Shown in pieces: positions 25,798 to 35,385 of a stretch of DNA of 64,000 bases (the stretch's first letter is position 1; each line of letters opens with the position of its first letter). The position numbers and the translations under genes are program-made. Source of the DNA: CAYTRS01 sp964440305 (lineage in GTDB: Bacteria > Patescibacteriota > Minisyncoccia > Moranbacterales > JAKLHP01). The stretch is from positions 1 to 64,000 of the forward strand of contig CAYTRS010000002.1 of the NCBI GenBank assembly GCA_964440305.1, given 5' to 3'. The notes under the pieces were generated by a model. It saw only the letters and a list, made by a program, of their open reading frames with translations, was not told the origin of the DNA and ran no database searches.

Positions 25798-26328
25798 ATG
25801 GGAAATTTAAAAACATCCAAGCGAGCAATGCTTTTCTCGATGATCGCAATGGTCGCGGTGCTCGCCGGAGGCGTCAAATCGGCGCACGCTCTTTCTGGAA
25901 CCTACAACTACGCCAGCAGCGGTTCATACTATACGGAATATGGCCCTTCTGGGTACTGGCACACAACAACAAATGCGGGCTATTGCGGACACATCAGCGG
26001 GAGCTGCAGTCCGAACAGTATGAGATGGACTTATAACAACGGATGTTTTCCAAGCAACCAAGCTCAATGGAATAACATCGATTCGGCTCAAAACGGAACA
26101 GAAAAAGTTTTTATTCCAGGTAGCAGTGCAACAACTACCCGAGCGCCATATACCATGACCTATAACGGAGCCAGTACGCACACCTTTACAATAAACCAAA
26201 ATGCGTATTATGATACTTGGATTTTGGCCGGAACTTATTACGACATCCGTAACACCTGGCTTTCCGACGCAACCTGCGAAGGAAGTTCAACACAAGTTGG
26301 ATTCGATGAAATTCGCATCATGTACTAG
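25798..26328 (+). CDS. Secreted Tyr/Ser/Cys-containing protein, unknown
   Basis: 176 residues. Signal peptide MGNLKTSKRAMLFSMIAMVAV followed by AGGVKSAHA, with a probable Ala-x-Ala cleavage site. The mature protein is rich in Tyr, Ser, Asn and Thr (beta-type: SSGSYYTEYGPSGYWHTTTN) and has Cys residues in GYCGHISGSCSP, NGCFP and ATCEGSS that could form disulfides. A lectin- or adhesin-like beta fold is possible. Co-oriented with the preceding secreted gene and followed by a bidirectional terminator at 26355-26382. Confidence 0.65.
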   Translation: MGNLKTSKRAMLFSMIAMVAVLAGGVKSAHALSGTYNYASSGSYYTEYGPSGYWHTTTNAGYCGHISGSCSPNSMRWTYNNGCFPSNQAQWNNIDSAQNGTEKVFIPGSSATTTRAPYTMTYNGASTHTFTINQNAYYDTWILAGTYYDIRNTWLSDATCEGSSTQVGFDEIRIMY

Positions 26329-26354
26329 AAAATTTACTGACTATCAGACAAAAA

Positions 26355-26382
26355 CAAAACGGGATTAATCCCGTTTTGTTTT
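26355..26382. terminator. Bidirectional intrinsic terminator
   Basis: AAAACGGGATTAATCCCGTTTTGTTTTTT forms a compact hairpin (ACGGGAT/ATCCCGT) with a T-run on the plus side and A-run on the other. It lies between convergent genes. Confidence 0.85.
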
Positions 26383-26398
26383 TTATTGAAGAATGTTT

Positions 26399-27793
26399 TT
26401 ATTGATTCACAACTTCCCAAAATCCACCCTTATCCGGTCCGATTCTTTTTATAATTCCCTTGTCTTTTAAGACTTTGACATTATACTCCACTGTTTTTTT
26501 CGAAAGCTTGCCCTCTTTCATCATTTCTTCCTTGGAGATGTTTCTATTTTTTTCAATCAGACTAACAATGATTTTCTGATTTTCCCTCAATTTTCCTACT
26601 CCCTTTTCTACCCCCCGTTCTACTCCCTTTTCTACCCCCTCTTTATATTTCTCCATCCTTTGCTCAATGCTCATTTTCTGCAAGTCCGGTCTTTCAAAAG
26701 TGATGCTGAAGCGGACATCGCTGACATCCAGTTTTGGATGAGGTAGAAAATATTCATCCATCATCTCGCTCATTCTCATCAGTCCTGATCCGATCTTTTC
26801 CACCAATTCCATTCTTTGCATCAGTCCGAATAGCAGAGTATTTCTGGGAAAACTTTTTTTGTATAAATCTTCGACTTTGATGTTGCCAATCAAACTCCCC
26901 GGATTATCAATTTCTATCCTGTCAGAAAAAATACTGATCTGGATATTCCCGATGGAAAAATAATCCCTGTGAGCTATCGCATTCAGAAGCGCTTCCCTCA
27001 AGGCTTCCGCGGGCAACTCCAAGACTTCTTTTCTTGGACCGCCGCCCCTGATAATATATTCCGTATTTAATTTTGACTGCAAATAGTTGAAAGCTTCCTG
27101 GTAGTTCGCATACAAATCCGCGTCAAATTCTTTACTGTCGATTACCTTTGTTTTAGATTTGCCACGAAACAAGGCGCAAGTGATCGTGGCGCTGCTGATA
27201 AACCGCGAAGCTTTGTTGCAGAACATCAACACTCCTGCATTTTTCAGCTTATTATCTCCCAATAATTCTAAGTTTCGCAAAACTTCATCCCGGCTCAGTT
27301 TGGTCTCTATGCCTATTTTTTTCAAAAAGTTCCCATAAGCATCGTCATTGAAATCCTTTTCCAGGTCGAACTTTTTATTCAATTTTTCATCGAAACGAAT
27401 CAATCCTTCATCCATAAAAAGATCCCTGATTTCGTCTCTTGAGAGCTGCTGACTGTTGGCGCCTTGGCGCATATAAAATTTTCCTCCGGTTGAATAGGGT
27501 TTCTTTTTGCCTTCCGGCACATCAATAATCACCACACCTTCAAATTCGCTTATATCAACCGAAAAGATCGGATCGAATTTTCTGATCAAATCCTGAATTT
27601 CCGATTTCATCCTGTTGTTCAAAGTGACTGGTTTTATTTTACCGTCATCAGTAACGCCGATCAAAACCTTGCCCCCATTGGCATTAGCCATGGCGCAGAT
27701 TTCGCGAGCCAGATTGGAATTATAGCTTTCCTTAAATTCGAGGTTGAATCCCTCGCCTTCCTGGATCAAAAAATCAAGTTCTTTATTGTTCAT
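26399..27793 (-). CDS. AlbA_2/Schlafen-type DNA-binding regulator (divergent AAA-4 family)
   Basis: 464 residues. Residues 1-135 match the AlbA_2 (Schlafen AlbA_2, formerly divergent AAA-4) domain: EGEGFNLEFKES, then EICAMANANGGKVLIGVTDDGKI and FYMRQGANSQQLSRDEI. A central ATPase-like region (about 255-350) carries PAEALREALLNAIAHRDYFSIGNIQISIFSDRIEIDNPG, the family's GHKL-like C-domain signature. The end is a winged HTH (NISKEEMMKEGKLSKKTVEYNVKVLKDKGIIKRIG). Between the two is a degenerate repeat GVEKGVERGVEKGVGK. Such proteins are transcriptional regulators or defence-associated. Preceded by palindromic element A and an extended -10 promoter (TGATATAAT at 27831-27823). Confidence 0.82.
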   Translation of the reverse strand: MNNKELDFLIQEGEGFNLEFKESYNSNLAREICAMANANGGKVLIGVTDDGKIKPVTLNNRMKSEIQDLIRKFDPIFSVDISEFEGVVIIDVPEGKKKPYSTGGKFYMRQGANSQQLSRDEIRDLFMDEGLIRFDEKLNKKFDLEKDFNDDAYGNFLKKIGIETKLSRDEVLRNLELLGDNKLKNAGVLMFCNKASRFISSATITCALFRGKSKTKVIDSKEFDADLYANYQEAFNYLQSKLNTEYIIRGGGPRKEVLELPAEALREALLNAIAHRDYFSIGNIQISIFSDRIEIDNPGSLIGNIKVEDLYKKSFPRNTLLFGLMQRMELVEKIGSGLMRMSEMMDEYFLPHPKLDVSDVRFSITFERPDLQKMSIEQRMEKYKEGVEKGVERGVEKGVGKLRENQKIIVSLIEKNRNISKEEMMKEGKLSKKTVEYNVKVLKDKGIIKRIGPDKGGFWEVVNQ

Positions 27794-27856
27794 AAAATAA
27801 AATCATTTTATCCTTTTACTGAATTATATCAAAAAAATATACTTAAAGCCAGTCGA

Positions 27857-27915
27857 GATAATGCCAAAATTCGTCCAGATTTTGGTTCACGGGCGATTTT
27901 TATTCCACACTCGGA
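27857..27915 (-). repeat. Palindromic element copy A, upstream of the AlbA_2 gene
   Basis: Plus-strand sequence contains AATTCGTCCA, then TTCACGGGCGATTTTTATTCC. The run ACGGGCGATTTTTATNCC is shared with copy D. It lies about 65 bases upstream of the gene it precedes. It is the most diverged of four copies; the flanking stem is poorly preserved. Confidence 0.5.
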
Positions 27916-27966
27916 CAAGATACCCTTTTAGTCGCACAAATTGCGAAATTATCCCTATTTGTGATT

Positions 27967-28176
27967 TCATCTATTCTTCGGCTCAAAAGAGGCTTTATAG
28001 CGGTTATGAACAAGCATCAAATCATCCACTATTCCCTCTAGGATTTTATCGTGTTTTTTATTCCATCCCTTAAGGCAAATGCTTTCTCTTACCAACTCCA
28101 ATATCGTTGCCATTTGGATATGCAGATCATTATTTTTCATTTGAAATTCCAGTTGTTTTTTTCGTTGATTACTCAA
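27967..28176 (-). CDS. Small helical protein, unknown
   Basis: 69 residues with a TTG at 28176, or 57 residues from the ATG at 28140 (MKNNDLHIQMATI), which I consider more likely. Helical, charged: LVRESICLKGWNKKHDKILEGIVDDLMLVHNRY. It has a plausible amino-acid pattern but no recognised family and no Shine-Dalgarno. It lies directly downstream of the structured RNA at 28214-28324, so the RNA may be its leader. Confidence 0.45.
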   Translation of the reverse strand: MSNQRKKQLEFQMKNNDLHIQMATILELVRESICLKGWNKKHDKILEGIVDDLMLVHNRYKASFEPKNR

Positions 28177-28213
28177 GGCTTTTACAGTTACCTGGTTAAA
28201 AAAATATACAAAA

Positions 28214-28324
28214 ATGGTCTTCCGAACCGGACGACAATCCCTTTCGGAACTGCCCGATGACCCTTTCGGATCATCGACTCACGTGAATAAGTGCCGGTCA
28301 GAAGACCGTTTTTATTCACGTGAG
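28214..28324 (-). ncRNA. Compact structured RNA with two GAAA tetraloop hairpins
   Basis: Read on the minus strand: (1) a 13-bp perfect stem CTCACGTGAATAA/TTATTCACGTGAG (28324-28312 with 28290-28278) containing an inner CGGTC/GACCG hairpin; (2) CGATGATCC-GAAA-GGGTCATCG, 9 pairs with one G-U (about 28276-28255); (3) CAGTTCC-GAAA-GGGATTG (about 28252-28235); (4) a short CCG/CGG hairpin; then a U-rich stretch (ATTTTTG). G-U pairs and GNRA loops exist only on this strand, which strongly suggests a folded RNA. It could be a cis-regulatory leader for the small downstream gene or a stand-alone sRNA. I do not recognise the class. Confidence 0.6.
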
Positions 28325-28521
28325 ATTTTCTATTGAGCCATGCCCGTGTACGAAGACATAAGTTTAGGCTATATTGTAAATCTATTCTATCGTTTTAAGT
28401 CGTATCGGTCAATTCAATTTTGGGTTTTTTCTTGTTGGACAAAATCAATCTCTTTAAATTATCTTCCCCTTCCTAAGTCTCCACAATCCGGAAAACGCAG
28501 AGCAGAACGGAAAATTGGACC
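28325..28521. other. Spacer, nothing seen
   Basis: Between the structured RNA and the MarR promoter. A/T-rich, no convincing frame, no clear promoter for the structured RNA was found. Confidence 0.3.
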
Positions 28522-28550
28522 TTGACAAGCATTGAGAGCCCTGCTAATGT
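28522..28550 (+). promoter_or_regulatory. Promoter of the MarR-MFP-MFP-MFS efflux operon
   Basis: TTGACA (28522-28527), 17 nt, TAATGT (28545-28550). An A/T palindrome ATATAATTATAT (28576-28587) overlaps the MarR start codon and may be the autoregulatory operator; MarR-family proteins commonly repress their own operon. Confidence 0.65.
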
Positions 28551-28585
28551 AGTTATGTAATCTAATAATAAGCTAATATAATTAT

Positions 28586-29023
28586 ATGGAAAATAAAGAT
28601 TCTTGTGAAAACCGCATTATTTCTTTGATTTTCACGGCCAGTCGTAATCTTCGGCAAGAAAGCCGTGAGAATGAGCTTGACGAAGCCGAGCGTCTTTCTA
28701 TGACTCAGTTGGAGACTCTGAAATTCATAGACGAACGAAAGAACCCCTTGATGAAAGATGTGGCGGACTATTTATTCATTGCTCCGCCCTCCATTACCCC
28801 ACTCATTGATGGACTGGAAACAAGAAAATTAGTAAAAAGAGGCTCATCCAAAAATGACCGACGAGCCATTCTTATTTCCCTGACTGATAAAGGCAAGGAT
28901 ATTTTAGAAAAGACTATGAATAAAAAAATGAAAAGGATGGGCGATGTCTTTAAGAAATTAACCAAAGAAGAACAAAAATCACTTATCAGGATATTAGAAA
29001 AACTGTCCGCTCCCAAGCAATAA
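28586..29023 (+). CDS. MarR-family transcriptional regulator
   Basis: 145 residues, winged-HTH dimer of typical MarR length. The core is LSMTQLETLKFIDERKNPLMKDVADYLFIAPPSITPLIDGLETRKLV (helices 2-4, DNA recognition helix IAPPSITPLIDGLETR), with a wing KRGSSKNDRRAILISLTDKGK and a dimerisation helix at the C-terminus. It heads a four-gene operon of two membrane-fusion proteins and an MFS pump, so it most likely represses that operon and is relieved by the pump's substrate. Ligand unknown. Confidence 0.9.
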   Translation: MENKDSCENRIISLIFTASRNLRQESRENELDEAERLSMTQLETLKFIDERKNPLMKDVADYLFIAPPSITPLIDGLETRKLVKRGSSKNDRRAILISLTDKGKDILEKTMNKKMKRMGDVFKKLTKEEQKSLIRILEKLSAPKQ

Positions 29024-29046
29024 TAATTTAATTAAACATAACTTCT

Positions 29047-30123
29047 ATGAATAGAATTAAAAACATTATCATACCTGTTTCCATCGTAGTATTGCTGGCT
29101 GTTTTGGCTGGAGTATCTTTTGCCAGTTCGCAAAGCAATCAAACATCCAATAAGACCTCTCCTCAAAGGGGCGATATTACCGACCAGCTTAAATTGTCGG
29201 GAAATATTCAACCTGAAAATACCTTGGATTTAGGTTTCGAAAGGGCTGGTAAAGTATCTAAAATTTATGTAAAGGTTGGAGATAATGTTAAAAAAGGGCA
29301 ACTTTTGGCCGAACTTAATCCCGAAGAGACAAACATTTCTTACGCTCAGGCTATTAGTGACCAAAGAGTGGCGGAGGCTCAACTTGCACAGGCAAAGGAT
29401 GACAAAGATGCTCAAAAAGCCAAGCTGAAAAGTGTGGAAAAATCTTCCACTGCCAATAAGTATGACGAGAAAGCTCAGAAAGAAGTGGTGAATCAATCTG
29501 ATTCCAATATTAATGCCAAAGAAGCCTTGCTTCAAAAAGCCAATGAGGCGGTGCAAAACACCAAGGTGCAAGGTGGTAAGACTAAGCTTTATGCACCGAC
29601 AAATGGAACTATTACCAAGCAATCGCTGGAAGAAGGGGAGATTATTTCTTCCTATACATCAGCCATATCTTTAATAGGAGACGGCACACTGGAGATTCAG
29701 GCATATGTTTCGGAAATTGAAGTGGCAAAAATTTCTTTAGGCGCAAAAGCTATGATTAAAATTGATGCCAATCAGAAAGAAAATTTGGACGCTACTGTTT
29801 CGGCGATTGACCCCGTGGAAACAAATTCTGCCAATGTTTCTTCGTATAAAGTCACTCTGATTCCATCTTTTTCTATTGATAAGCTGAAGTCTGGTATGAT
29901 GGTGGATATAATTCTGAATTTAGGAGAAAAGAAAAATACTCTTATTATCCCGACCCAATCTGTTTTTGAAGAAAATGGAAAATCATTCGTGCTGACAATA
30001 GCTAATGGTATTCAAACTAAAAAAGAAATCCAACTGGGGGCAAATGACCAAGCCGGCAAAGTGGAGGTTTTGTCAGGGATTGGAGAGCAAGATGAAATAG
30101 TTTCATTTAATCAGTCTAAATAA
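29047..30123 (+). CDS. Membrane-fusion (HlyD/MacA-type) adaptor of efflux pump
   Basis: 358 residues. N-terminal anchor (IIIPVSIVVLLAVLAGVSFA, about 8-27). The paired lipoyl half-motifs are LDLGFERAGKVSKIYVKVGDNVKKGQLLAEL and KLYAPTNGTITKQSLEEGEIIS, with a coiled-coil insert of about 70 residues between. The beta-barrel region is TLEIQAYVSEIEVAKISLGAKAMIKID and the C-terminal strand TQSVFEENGKSFVLTIANG. It bridges an inner-membrane pump to the outside. It is in one operon with a second shorter adaptor and an MFS pump, on the plus strand, opposite to all neighbouring defence genes. Confidence 0.88.
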   Translation: MNRIKNIIIPVSIVVLLAVLAGVSFASSQSNQTSNKTSPQRGDITDQLKLSGNIQPENTLDLGFERAGKVSKIYVKVGDNVKKGQLLAELNPEETNISYAQAISDQRVAEAQLAQAKDDKDAQKAKLKSVEKSSTANKYDEKAQKEVVNQSDSNINAKEALLQKANEAVQNTKVQGGKTKLYAPTNGTITKQSLEEGEIISSYTSAISLIGDGTLEIQAYVSEIEVAKISLGAKAMIKIDANQKENLDATVSAIDPVETNSANVSSYKVTLIPSFSIDKLKSGMMVDIILNLGEKKNTLIIPTQSVFEENGKSFVLTIANGIQTKKEIQLGANDQAGKVEVLSGIGEQDEIVSFNQSK

Positions 30124-30136
30124 TAGAAATAATCAT

Positions 30137-30808
30137 ATGGAGCAAATTAAGTCAGCAGAATTTTCGGAAAAGAAAGAACCGAAAAAAATGTTCAAAAGGA
30201 AAATGGATAGAAAAATCGCTATTGGCAGTCTTATCCTTATCGTGGCGATAGCTATTGGCGGATACGCTTATTGGAGGACAACTTCCAGTCGGATTTACAT
30301 TGAAAAAGGAGAAGTTTCAGCTCCGCAAATTGACCTGTCTTCCCAAAACGGGGGAATTTTGGAAACGCTTTGGGTCAAAGAAGGAGATACTATTTCCAGA
30401 AATCAGCCCGTCGCTCAGGTTGGAGATGAGATTATCAGAAGCCGTGAAGACGGGTTGGTGGTCAAAGTTCAAAATGAAATTGGCAGAAATTTCAATCGGG
30501 GCGAAGCGATAGTTGGGATTATAAAACCTTCTGATTTGCGGGTTTTAGGGACGATTGAAGAAAATAAAGGGCTAAGCGATATCCAGGTGGGACAAAGAGT
30601 TATCTTTACGGCTGACGCATATGGATCCAAAGAATACCAAGGCTTTGTCGATGAAATCAGTCCTAGTTCAAAAGATAAAGGTTTAGCCTTCAGTATTTCT
30701 GACAAAAGAGCTACCAGCGAATTTGTAATAAAAGTTCGTTTCAACAATGAGGCATATCCCGAGCTTAAAAATGGGATGTCAGCTAAAATCTGGGTATATA
30801 AAAATTAA
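30137..30808 (+). CDS. Second, short membrane-fusion protein
   Basis: 223 residues with an N-terminal anchor (IAIGSLILIVAIAIGGYAYW) and a single biotinyl/lipoyl-like domain (APQIDLSSQNGGILETLWVKEGDTISRNQPVAQVGDEIIRSREDGLVVKVQNEIG), followed by a beta-barrel (LRVLGTIEENKGLSDIQVGQRVIFTADAYG). It lacks the long coiled-coil hairpin, so it is shorter than standard HlyD proteins. It sits between the longer adaptor and the MFS transporter (14-base gap, then 18-base gap) and probably works with them as an EmrA-like component. Confidence 0.85.
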   Translation: MEQIKSAEFSEKKEPKKMFKRKMDRKIAIGSLILIVAIAIGGYAYWRTTSSRIYIEKGEVSAPQIDLSSQNGGILETLWVKEGDTISRNQPVAQVGDEIIRSREDGLVVKVQNEIGRNFNRGEAIVGIIKPSDLRVLGTIEENKGLSDIQVGQRVIFTADAYGSKEYQGFVDEISPSSKDKGLAFSISDKRATSEFVIKVRFNNEAYPELKNGMSAKIWVYKN

Positions 30809-30826
30809 GGAGTTTCATATACCTTT

Positions 30827-32332
<1,506 letters not shown>

Positions 32333-32356
32333 GAGTAATCTTCTTAAATTTACCAC

Positions 32357-32420
32357 GAGTCACCTCCTTTCTAGGGAAATACGGTTGAGACCTCCGATTT
32401 TCGGAGTTAAGAACCCATAT
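32357..32420 (+). other. Fragment resembling the 3' end of 16S rRNA plus spacer
   Basis: 32358-32372 reads GTCACCTCCTTTCT, identical over 13 bases (TCACCTCCTTTCT) to the universal 3' end of 16S rRNA including the anti-Shine-Dalgarno, and is followed by AGGGAAATACGG and a CTCCGAttttCGGAG hairpin (32392-32406) as in a 16S-23S spacer. Bases upstream of 32357 do not match 16S. It could be a recombination scar from an rRNA operon or, read on the other strand, an unusually strong ribosome-binding site (AAAGGAGGTGA) before a 13-codon GTG frame. The rest of the 195-base gap to the GHKL gene holds nothing else I can name. Confidence 0.45.
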
Positions 32421-32527
32421 GGTCGTTATAGACTTTAGCATCAGGGCAACCGCAAAAGTTTGCTATAAAAACAAAGACATTATTTCCGATCGTTTCTTTT
32501 TTGAAAAAATATCAACCATCTTCCGAT

Positions 32528-34261
32528 TTACTTGCCTTTTTTAACAGCTTGTTCATTTAGTCTTTCAATGTATTTGATAACATTTTTTATTTTATCCCAT
32601 CGCAAAACCTCATCAGTTATTTCGTTTGTATGCATTACCGGATTTCTTACCGGATTTATTTCTTTAGCATCATTATTCAAGCCTTTTTGATTTTTTTTCT
32701 TTTTATTCTGAACTTTATGTATTTTCATGTCTATGATCCCGGCTAAGCCACAAAGATCTAAATAATTCAAATAACTTTCATTCTTAATGATTTTTCCTTT
32801 CAGGGCGTGCCTCTCTTCGTCTTCTTCTCTGAATTTCTTTATCATATTAAGACTATCCAAAACATCTTTTTCCTCTTCCACTGACACATCTAAATCGCCT
32901 TCCTCAATACCTTTTATTTTTATGTATTCTCTAAAAATATTTTCAAGGATGAAAAGATCCTGATAAACAAGGGTGTTTTTGTAAGAGAGCAACTTGAGTC
33001 TATTTTTTAATTTCTTCTTTGCGTCACTGTCACTAATGGTTGCATTCAACTTATCTTGAAAATCTTTCTCGCGTCGATTTCGACTCTCTTCCATCCTCAC
33101 CTCGTACCCAGGTCTGGAATCTTGGTCTATATCAACATCTTGTCGTAACTCGCGCCTCCACGGAGTCCAATCTTGTACTATCGTGAATAAGATCTTATTT
33201 AGTTCTTTCAAAAATTCTTGATACAAAGGATCACTTTTGATAATCCCTTCGCGAGAACTTGTAAATCTATCAATTTTCTCATCCTCAAATCCATCGACGT
33301 GAATTTCTCCATATAAATATTCTTCGGTAACCGTTTGTCTCGTCACCTCTTCAAAAATATCTTCCTGCCTCAAGCGACCATTAGTAAACAAGTTAACACT
33401 TGCCTTAAAATCGCCCTTGGAACCCCTGAGGAGTATTTGCTTAGCGTGTTCAACAGAAGCAACAAATCCTTTTATTTGAATCTCTTTTCCATCAAATTTA
33501 AAAGAAGTATCTTTGATAGTTTTCTCTCTTTTTAAATTTTTATACCTGTCTGCAAATCGTTTGTCTTTTGTCCCAATATACCAAATAAACTGAGTATTGG
33601 TGTTTAGCTCCTCCAGATCCTTTAGTGTTACTGGTTTATCATTTACCTTTATAACAAATGAGTCGCCTTTTTTTAGGCTAAAAATAAAATTAAATTGAGT
33701 GGCGAGATATTTTCTTATTACATCCTCACTATTGAGTCTTATGTTAATCGTGTTGAAAATGATTTTCGTTCCACTCTTTTTGTTTGAAGGAAATAATTTA
33801 TTTTTCTGATGGTCAGTCAAATTCTCAAGTAAATAGTTACCGCGTTTTTTAATTTCATCATCAAGTTCAGTGTTGTTTATAATCCCCCCCGTGGTTTCTA
33901 ATCCACTCTTTTTCGATACTATCGTTACCTTATCGGAAATGGACAACATGGCTAATTTACCTATACCTTTTCTGCCAATTACTTTGCGTTTTGATTTATT
34001 GTCTTTGTCATCCCGTCTTGAATATCCAACATTTAAAAACTTGCCCTGAAAGTCATGGGAATCCATTCCCTTGCCATTGTCTTCAACCACGAGTTGATTT
34101 TTACTGATTGTTACTTCGACAACCTTTGCTTCCGCATCCCAGGCGTTCGAAATAGCCTCTGCGATAACGGTTGCGAAACTCCTATAGAGACCTCTTCCCA
34201 AATGGTTTAGAACCTCAAGAGAGAACTCGAACTTAAAAGATTCATCTTGTACTTCTTTCAT
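32528..34261 (-). CDS. GHKL (Hsp90/MORC-like) ATPase partnered with a cytosine methylase
   Basis: 577 residues. GHKL N-domain: N-box IAEAISNAWDAEAKVVEV, G1 VEDNGKGMD, G2 RKGIGKLAM, plus a sensor GTKIIFNTI (about residues 165-175). The middle (260-380) resembles the S5 second domain of MutL/MORC-type proteins (ASVNLFTNGRLRQEDIF). The C-terminus is a long charged coiled region. Prokaryotic MORC/MutL-like ATPases are known partners of 5-methylcytosine MTases in restriction-modification loci. Here the ATG overlaps the methylase stop by about 20 bases, so both are translated as a unit. No nuclease domain is visible. It may act as the ATP-driven clamp or effector of the system. Confidence 0.82.
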   Translation of the reverse strand: MKEVQDESFKFEFSLEVLNHLGRGLYRSFATVIAEAISNAWDAEAKVVEVTISKNQLVVEDNGKGMDSHDFQGKFLNVGYSRRDDKDNKSKRKVIGRKGIGKLAMLSISDKVTIVSKKSGLETTGGIINNTELDDEIKKRGNYLLENLTDHQKNKLFPSNKKSGTKIIFNTINIRLNSEDVIRKYLATQFNFIFSLKKGDSFVIKVNDKPVTLKDLEELNTNTQFIWYIGTKDKRFADRYKNLKREKTIKDTSFKFDGKEIQIKGFVASVEHAKQILLRGSKGDFKASVNLFTNGRLRQEDIFEEVTRQTVTEEYLYGEIHVDGFEDEKIDRFTSSREGIIKSDPLYQEFLKELNKILFTIVQDWTPWRRELRQDVDIDQDSRPGYEVRMEESRNRREKDFQDKLNATISDSDAKKKLKNRLKLLSYKNTLVYQDLFILENIFREYIKIKGIEEGDLDVSVEEEKDVLDSLNMIKKFREEDEERHALKGKIIKNESYLNYLDLCGLAGIIDMKIHKVQNKKKKNQKGLNNDAKEINPVRNPVMHTNEITDEVLRWDKIKNVIKYIERLNEQAVKKGK

Positions 34262-35294
34262 ATTCTTTTATATGCTCTTTAATCGCCTTACCTATTATGA
34301 CCCCCAGTTGTGGAGGCACTGCATTTCCTATGTGACGACACAGCTGAGTCATCGGTAAATTCCCGAAATCATACGAAACGGGAAATGTTTGCAACATTGC
34401 TCCTTCCCTCAAAGAAATCGCCCTATCCTGCTCCGGATGTCCGAAGCGACCCGATCCGTAACTGGCAAATTGCGTCGTGATTGTGGGAGAGACTTCATTC
34501 CATCGCATGCGACCGTAGACCGATGTATATGTTTGACCGCTGTCTTTCTTGTAACATTCAGGTAACAATTTTTTATCCCAATCCTTCCAAGAGCCGCCCG
34601 GCTTGGATTGGTTGATTCTCTTCATATTAGTTTCGGAAAGACTTTTGGCTTGATGCATCGGATCTTTTTTGTCCTTTTGCCCGGCTTTCAGTTTCGGTAA
34701 TTTTTTTATTATATCACCCACCGTAACATAATTTTCTTTCGAATGTGTTTCTTTGGGGACTTTGATTTCCCCAAGCCGCGAGGCAAGCAATATGAGACGG
34801 CTTCTGTTTTGCGGCACTCCGTAATCAGGTGCATACACAACCTTGTAATCAACCTTATATCGCATTTCTTCTAATCTCTTCACGAAATTTTCAAAGACAT
34901 CCTCTTTTGTCACGCCGCGCACATTTTCCATCGATACCAAATCCGGCTTTACGACTTCAATCGCTCGCACGAAGTGATCCAACATATTCCACCTTTCATC
35001 CTTACCTTTCTTTCGCTGCTTGAATGCATGCGATGAAAACGGCTGACATGGCGCGCATCCTACCAAAACTTTGTAACTGTCCTTGGAAAACATTTTTTTC
35101 AACTCCTTGAAATCGTACTTTGAAACATCGGCTAATATGAATTCCGCTTTGTTGTTTTTTTTATAGGCGACGGCACAAGACTCGTCATTGTCAAGACCGG
35201 CCAAAACATCAATTCCCGCCTTTTTCAGACCATAGGTAAGTCCGCCTATGCCGCTGAACAAATCTATTGCTTCTATTTTTGTTTTATTTCTCAT
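34242..35294 (-). CDS. DNA (cytosine-5)-methyltransferase
   Basis: 350 residues with the motif order of C5-methylases: motif I DLFSGIGGLTYGL (SAM), motif IV GCAPCQPFSSHA (catalytic Cys), motif VI ENVRGVT, motif VIII QNRSRLILLASR, and motif X GNAVPPQLG; the target-recognition stretch lies between about 195 and 285 (VGDIIKKLPKLKAGQKDKKDPMHQ...SPTITTQFASYG). It is 20 bases overlapping with a GHKL ATPase and has no adjacent nuclease, so it protects host DNA in a non-standard R-M pair or acts alone. Promoter at 35357-35385 with the same geometry as that of hsdM. Confidence 0.93.
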   Translation of the reverse strand: MRNKTKIEAIDLFSGIGGLTYGLKKAGIDVLAGLDNDESCAVAYKKNNKAEFILADVSKYDFKELKKMFSKDSYKVLVGCAPCQPFSSHAFKQRKKGKDERWNMLDHFVRAIEVVKPDLVSMENVRGVTKEDVFENFVKRLEEMRYKVDYKVVYAPDYGVPQNRSRLILLASRLGEIKVPKETHSKENYVTVGDIIKKLPKLKAGQKDKKDPMHQAKSLSETNMKRINQSKPGGSWKDWDKKLLPECYKKDSGQTYTSVYGRMRWNEVSPTITTQFASYGSGRFGHPEQDRAISLREGAMLQTFPVSYDFGNLPMTQLCRHIGNAVPPQLGVIIGKAIKEHIKEYERSTR

Positions 35295-35356
35295 TGATGA
35301 TTGTTTTTAATTTTGTGACTACTTGCCATTTTAGGTTCAAACTCTTACCTTCTTTA

Positions 35357-35385
35357 ATTTTACTCTTAATCGGTCGCAGAGTAAA
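35357..35385 (-). promoter_or_regulatory. Promoter of the methylase-GHKL operon, joined to element B
   Basis: Minus strand TTTACT (35385-35380), 17 nt, TAAAAT (35362-35357). Transcription start near 35350, about 55 nt before the methylase ATG. The -35 box is the edge of palindromic element B, as in the hsdM promoter. Confidence 0.65.
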
